Positions 14,759 through 17,788 of a stretch of DNA of 17,788 bases are shown in pieces; within the stretch, counting starts at the first letter, position 1; each line of letters begins with the position of its first letter. The position numbers and the translations under genes are program-made. Below the pieces are notes generated by a model. It saw only the letters and a list, made by a program, of their open reading frames with translations. It searched no databases and was not told the origin of the DNA. The stretch spans positions 1 through 17,788 of the forward strand of contig CAAFXO010000011.1 in the NCBI GenBank assembly GCA_900766975.1, read 5' to 3'. The DNA is from Bacteroidales bacterium. Lineage in GTDB: Bacteria; Bacteroidota; Bacteroidia; Bacteroidales; Muribaculaceae.

Positions 14759-15769
14759 ATGAGTAAACCATACGTAGTCGGTATAGACATAGGTGGCACC
14801 AACACGGTTTTCGGTATCGTAGATGCTCGTGGTCATGTGGTTGCTGCTGACTCTGTAAAGACAAAAAAGCACGTTGATTTTGATGATTACATCAACGATC
14901 TCCATGAAGGCTTATCACGCCTCATCAAGGCTAATGACGCTGAAGACCAAATCCAAGGTATCGGTATCGGTGCTCCTAACGCCAATTATTACACCGGTGA
15001 GATTATCAACCCGCCAAACCTCCCCTGGGGTCCCATCATCCCTCTCGCTGAGAAGGTGAGCAAGGCTTTCGGAGGTATTCCCGTGGCTATCACCAATGAT
15101 GCCAACGCTGCCGCTGTCGGTGAGATGACCTACGGCGCCGCTCGCGGTATGAAGGATTTCATTATGATCACTCTCGGCACAGGTGTCGGCTCTGGTATCG
15201 TGATCAATGGTCAGCTCGTTTATGGCTCCGATGGTTTCGCCGGTGAACTTGGCCACGTTATCATGAAACGTAATAATGGTCGCGTTTGCGGTTGCGGTCG
15301 TACAGGTTGCCTCGAAGCTTATTGCTCTGCCACAGGCGTGGCTCGCACTGCTCGCGAGTTCCTCGAGATCCGCAATGAACCATCTCTGCTCCGCAATCTC
15401 GATATAGAGGAGATCACTTCTAAGGATGTATATGACGCCGCTATGGCTGGCGACCGCCTCGCTAAGGATATCTTCACTTTCACAGGTACTATCCTCGGTG
15501 AAGCTTTCGCCGATATGGTTGCCTTCTCGAGCCCGCAAGCTATCGTACTCTTTGGCGGTCTCGCCAAGAGTGGCGAACTCCTCCTCAAACCCCTCAAGGA
15601 GACTTTTGAGAAGAGTGTTATGCCCGTATTTGCAGGCAAAACCAAAATCCTTATCTCTGAACTTAAGGAGAGTGATGCTGCAGTTCTCGGTGCCTCCGCT
15701 CTCGGTTGGGAAGCTCGCTATCGCTATGAAGCTCCCCGCATCGAAAAAGCTGATGAAGCAGTTGAGTAA
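14759..15769 (+). CDS. ROK-family sugar kinase, probable glucokinase
   Basis: ROK kinases phosphorylate hexoses with ATP; in Bacteroidota this type usually serves as glucokinase feeding glycolysis. The 336-residue protein opens with the phosphate-binding DIGGTNT (10-16). ITNDANAAAVGE (111-122) carries the catalytic base D114, and TLGTGVGSG (138-146) is the second phosphate loop. ELGHVI (163-168) and C177-x-C179-x4-C184 (CGCGRTGCLE) make the ROK zinc site. There is no N-terminal DNA-binding domain, so it is a kinase and not an NagC/Xyl-type repressor. Sugar specificity (glucose, N-acetylmannosamine or other) cannot be fixed from sequence. It has its own promoter and ends in a hairpin shared with convergent maf. 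Confidence 0.9.
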   Translation: MSKPYVVGIDIGGTNTVFGIVDARGHVVAADSVKTKKHVDFDDYINDLHEGLSRLIKANDAEDQIQGIGIGAPNANYYTGEIINPPNLPWGPIIPLAEKVSKAFGGIPVAITNDANAAAVGEMTYGAARGMKDFIMITLGTGVGSGIVINGQLVYGSDGFAGELGHVIMKRNNGRVCGCGRTGCLEAYCSATGVARTAREFLEIRNEPSLLRNLDIEEITSKDVYDAAMAGDRLAKDIFTFTGTILGEAFADMVAFSSPQAIVLFGGLAKSGELLLKPLKETFEKSVMPVFAGKTKILISELKESDAAVLGASALGWEARYRYEAPRIEKADEAVE

Positions 15770-15793
15770 TTCCCTGCATTTACCATAACCTAT

Positions 15794-15838
15794 ATAACAG
15801 AAGGGTGTATCGGTCCAAACGATACACCCTTCCGTTAT
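15794..15838. terminator. Bidirectional hairpin between the ROK kinase and maf
   Basis: Arms of 19 bp (15794-15812 and 15820-15838, one A-C mismatch) enclose a 7-base loop. It lies between convergent genes, 25 bases after the kinase stop. The T tract is poor on both sides, so strength is uncertain. Confidence 0.7.
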
Positions 15839-15894
15839 TCTTAAGAGCGCGCTATTATAGTTGTTTCTTAAGAGCGCGCTATTATAGTTGTTTC
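15838..15894. repeat. 27-bp tandem duplication over the 3' end of maf
   Basis: Positions 15838-15867 and 15865-15894 repeat with a period of exactly 27 bases and no mismatch across 57 bases. Each unit contains TTAAGAGCGCGCTATTATAG. The copy nearer maf carries its last codons and TAA stop (15882-15884), so the duplication re-creates those codons and stop downstream. Confidence 0.9.
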
Positions 15895-16466
15895 AGCTCT
15901 TTATATAGTTGATGCACCGGCAGGCCCATCACGTTGTAGAAGCTCCCTTCGATGCTTTCCACGGCTATGCAGCCGATCCATTCCTGGATGCCGTAGGCTC
16001 CCGCTTTGTCGTACGGGGAGTAGTGCTCGACATAATAACGGATATCTTCTTCGCTCATCTCGGCAAACTTCACCAAGGTCGTCGTGGAGAAGGTCTTGCG
16101 CCATTCCAAGGTGGTAAGACTCACTCCGGTGATTACCTTATGCACTCTTCCGGAGAGTGATTTCAGTATCTCCACCGCTTCGTCATAGTTATGCGGTTTG
16201 CCGAGGATTTTATCACCGAGGATCACCAGCGTATCTGCCGTGATAACAAGATCTTTCTCCTTGAGATGAAGTTTGCGAAAGTGTTCGCTCTTCTTGACAG
16301 AGAGATAGCCGGGTATCTCATCCGCAGCCATATCTGCCGGATAAGACTCATCTATACCCTCAGCAGTAATAATCTCAAAGGGAACAGCGAGCTGAGACAA
16401 AAGCTCACGACGCCGAGGCGACTTACTCGCCAACAAAACCCGATATTCACTCAAATTGTCCAACAT
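15882..16466 (-). CDS. maf: Maf-family nucleoside triphosphate pyrophosphatase
   Basis: Maf proteins hydrolyse non-canonical or selected nucleoside triphosphates (dTTP/UTP-type or modified nucleotides) to monophosphates and have been linked to septum control. From ATG 16466 the protein has 194 residues beginning MLDNLSEYRVLLASKSPRRRELL. SKSPRRRELL (14-23) is the family signature, ITADTLV (75-81) holds the catalytic-type D78, GRVHKVITGVSL (106-117) is conserved, and YDKAGAYGIQ (152-161) carries K154 and Q161. A GTG one codon upstream (16469) would extend it by one residue; I prefer the ATG because MLDNL starts are familiar in Bacteroidota Maf. Its stop codon lies in the 27-bp tandem duplication. 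Confidence 0.94.
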   Translation of the reverse strand: MLDNLSEYRVLLASKSPRRRELLSQLAVPFEIITAEGIDESYPADMAADEIPGYLSVKKSEHFRKLHLKEKDLVITADTLVILGDKILGKPHNYDEAVEILKSLSGRVHKVITGVSLTTLEWRKTFSTTTLVKFAEMSEEDIRYYVEHYSPYDKAGAYGIQEWIGCIAVESIEGSFYNVMGLPVHQLYKELKQL

Positions 16467-16495
16467 CACATTTCCAATTTTTTAATTTCACATTT

Positions 16496-16527
16496 CAAAA
16501 TTACTACAATTTCCATTCTATACCAAA
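16496..16527 (-). promoter_or_regulatory. Promoter of maf
   Basis: On the minus strand TTTG (complement of 16524-16527), a 20-base spacer and TAATTTTG (complement of 16496-16503) fit the consensus. The leader would be only about 25 bases. A palindrome copy directly abuts the -33 element. Confidence 0.7.
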
Positions 16528-16547
16528 TTAAGAGCACGCTTTAAAAC
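16528..16547. repeat. Palindrome-family copy between maf and the transporter
   Basis: TTAAGAGCACGCTTTAAAAC shares TTAAGAGC and the CGCT core with the copies at 15841 and 15868. It is an imperfect palindrome (TTAAGAGC against GCTTTAA) directly upstream of the maf -33 element. Confidence 0.55.
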
Positions 16548-16589
16548 ATTTTTTTTGCCTTTTCGATGTCATTTCTCATAGTTTTTCGC

Positions 16590-16630
16590 TATATTTGTGT
16601 TTCGTATAATTTAAGGAACGCGTTCTAAAG
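16590..16630 (+). promoter_or_regulatory. Transporter promoter -7 box with a palindrome just downstream
   Basis: TATATTTG (16590-16597) is a consensus -7 element, but no TTTG sits 19-20 bases upstream, so activation or a weak basal level is possible. About 10 bases after the expected start, 16610-16630 contains the perfect palindrome GAACGCGTTC (16616-16625) inside TTTAAGGAACGCGTTCTAA. It could be an operator or an RNA hairpin. Confidence 0.5.
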
Positions 16631-16652
16631 CTAAAGCAAATTTGATATTGTT

Positions 16653-17567
16653 ATGAGTGAGAATGTTTGTGAATCAGAAGAGCGGGGTCGGAGGATCGTG
16701 CGTGTTACCCTGCTCGGGGGTGTGGTCAACGCCCTCCTGCTGGTGGCTAAGTTTGTCGCCGGCATTTTAGGTCATTCCGCAGCTATGATCGCCGATGCCG
16801 TCCACTCTCTCAGTGATTTCGTTACCGACGTAATCGTCGTCGTATTCGTCAGACTTAGCAACAAACCGGCAGACGAAGATCATGCCTACGGCCATGGTAA
16901 ATATGAAACCATCGCTACCTCTATCATAGGTTTGGCGCTGCTCGTTGTAGCTCTGATGCTCGCCTGGGATGGCGGCAAAAAAATCTACCTATTCCTCTGC
17001 GGCGAACAACTTCAATCTCCCGGCATCATTGCCCTCTATGCCGCCTTGGCATCGATCATCGCTAAAGAGTGGGTGTTTCGTGTCACCCGCAACGTAGCCC
17101 AAGAGGTGGAGTCCTCAGCCCTCGAAGCCAACGCCTGGCATCATCGCAGCGACGCCCTCTCCTCGATCGGTACGGCAATCGGCATCGGCGGCGCCGTACT
17201 CCTCGGCAGCAAATGGGCTGTCCTCGACCCTATTGCCGCCTTAGTTGTCAGCTTCTTCATAGTCAAAACCGCCCTTATGCTGATCAAAAAATCAGCCGGC
17301 GAACTCCTCGAACAACGCCTCCCGATCGATACCGAAAATCGGATCAAAGAAATAGTCTACCAAGCCCCCGACGTCACCGATATCCACCGACTATACACAC
17401 GCCGCATCGGCAACGCCATAGCCATCGAAATGCATCTCCGACTCCCCGGAACCATGCCCCTCGAAGAGGCTCATCGCCGTGCTTCAGATATCGAACGAGC
17501 CCTGCGCCAAGAGTTTGGCGCCTCCACTCATATCATGCTACACATCGAACCAATCAAGAAAAAATAA
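16653..17567 (+). CDS. Cation diffusion facilitator (CDF) family metal exporter
   Basis: CDF proteins export divalent metals from the cytoplasm in exchange for protons. The 304-residue protein shows six membrane segments, roughly 17-38, 44-66, 88-106, 124-142, 165-185 and 190-211, then a cytosolic ferredoxin-like domain (about 215-300). The transport site is H51-x3-D55 in helix 2 (AVHSLSD) and H163-x3-D167 in helix 5 (HHRSD). This HD-HD quartet is typical of zinc CDFs; FieF-type proteins have DD-HD. Histidines H261, H274, H293 and H297 in the cytosolic domain fit the usual metal-sensing sites. YGHGKYE (79-85) is a family signature. It is monocistronic, divergent from maf, and flanked by inverted palindrome copies. 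Zn (or Cd/Co) is favoured by inference. Confidence 0.92.
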   Translation: MSENVCESEERGRRIVRVTLLGGVVNALLLVAKFVAGILGHSAAMIADAVHSLSDFVTDVIVVVFVRLSNKPADEDHAYGHGKYETIATSIIGLALLVVALMLAWDGGKKIYLFLCGEQLQSPGIIALYAALASIIAKEWVFRVTRNVAQEVESSALEANAWHHRSDALSSIGTAIGIGGAVLLGSKWAVLDPIAALVVSFFIVKTALMLIKKSAGELLEQRLPIDTENRIKEIVYQAPDVTDIHRLYTRRIGNAIAIEMHLRLPGTMPLEEAHRRASDIERALRQEFGASTHIMLHIEPIKKK

Positions 17568-17606
17568 GAGCGACAAGTCCCATCATTGAAACTTGCCGCT
17601 TTTATT
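17563..17606 (+). terminator. Terminator of the CDF transporter gene
   Basis: Arms 17563-17578 and 17591-17606 form a 16-bp stem (one A-C mismatch, one G-U) with a 12-base loop; the GC-rich part AGCGACAAGT/ACTTGCCGCT is followed by TTTTATT. The stem overlaps the stop codon of the transporter. Confidence 0.75.
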
Positions 17607-17623
17607 AGAGCGCGTTCCTAAAA
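17605..17623. repeat. Inverted palindrome-family copy downstream of the transporter
   Basis: TTAGAGCGCGTTCCTAAAA is, in reverse complement, identical at 17 of 19 positions to 16610-16628. The pair therefore flanks the whole transporter gene in inverted orientation, about 1 kb apart. Confidence 0.65.
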
Positions 17624-17771
17624 TTTTTGGGGCCGTAGGGGTCGTAGCCTTGAGTCGATTTTGATTACTTGCTGAAAGGAGCATACTCCTGTATGTGACT
17701 GAAAGCAAGTGATCAAAAGCGGCCAAGGATACGAGACTCAGGTAATTTCAACGTTCCATAGATTTTAGGAA
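17615..17771. repeat. Nested inverted-repeat element, possible structured RNA or miniature mobile element
   Basis: Three nested helices are visible. The outer is TTCCTAAAAT (17615-17624) with ATTTTAGGAA (17762-17771), perfect. The middle is TCGTAGCCTTG (17642-17652) with CAAGGATACGA (17724-17734), one mismatch. The inner is TTTTGATTACTTGCT (17659-17673) with AGCAAGTGATCAAAA (17704-17718), one G-U. The 30-base apex holds AGGAG-CATA-CTCCT (17677-17690). No reading frame or known RNA family is recognised. The structure is seen directly; whether it is transcribed or mobile is unknown. Confidence 0.6.
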
Positions 17772-17788
17772 TTGCAAATTGAATTTAA

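Noticed and set aside
17605..17771. Integron attC or Xer dif site
   Set aside because: The right-edge element has nested helices but no attC-type GTTRRRY/RYYYAAC core pair in the correct places, and no dif-like 28-mer is seen.

Overview
The window reads as chromosome of an anaerobic Bacteroidota, most likely order Bacteroidales. Three things support this. The gene set includes oxygen-independent class III ribonucleotide reductase, NspC-type spermidine synthesis, an S1/P1-type secreted nuclease, a SusE/F-like beta-sandwich protein and a lipoprotein with an acidic residue run after its lipobox cysteine. Several promoters match the Bacteroidota pattern TTTG-N19/20-TAnnTTTG. Shine-Dalgarno sequences are mostly weak and leaders AT-rich. 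I cannot fix the genus from sequence alone. No phage, transposase, CRISPR array or toxin-antitoxin pair is visible; this is mostly housekeeping DNA with structured intergenic sequence.

Left block, minus strand (1-8172): nrdD, nrdG and a lipoprotein gene cut by the window edge form one cluster behind a good promoter at 3053-3083. To its right, also minus strand, an S1/P1 nuclease, a stand-alone HsdR-N-like PD-(D/E)XK protein, a PcrA/UvrD helicase and nspC follow each other with gaps of 40, 89 and 37 bases and may be one transcript. A strong terminator at 8300-8330 separates this block from a 647-residue secreted protein (8358-10301, minus) with three homologous beta-domains, Asp-Pro linkers and a sorting-signal-like tail.

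Middle block, plus strand (10806-14178): lysC, engB, a GtrA-like membrane protein, rpiB and folB, probably one operon driven from about 10689. A tRNA-Arg(ACG) with its own promoter and a perfect 16-bp hairpin follows, then a ROK-family sugar kinase with a strong promoter.

Right block (15838-17788): maf (minus) and a cation-diffusion-facilitator transporter (plus) diverge from a shared 186-base region. Both are accompanied by copies of an imperfect palindrome centred on GCGCGC/ACGCGT, and the transporter lies between two inverted copies. The window ends in a roughly 155-base nested inverted-repeat element without a coding explanation. The most interesting unexplained material is non-coding: this element, the palindrome family, a 14-bp tandem repeat shared by two distant intergenic regions, related terminator hairpins, and hairpins placed at predicted transcript 5' ends.
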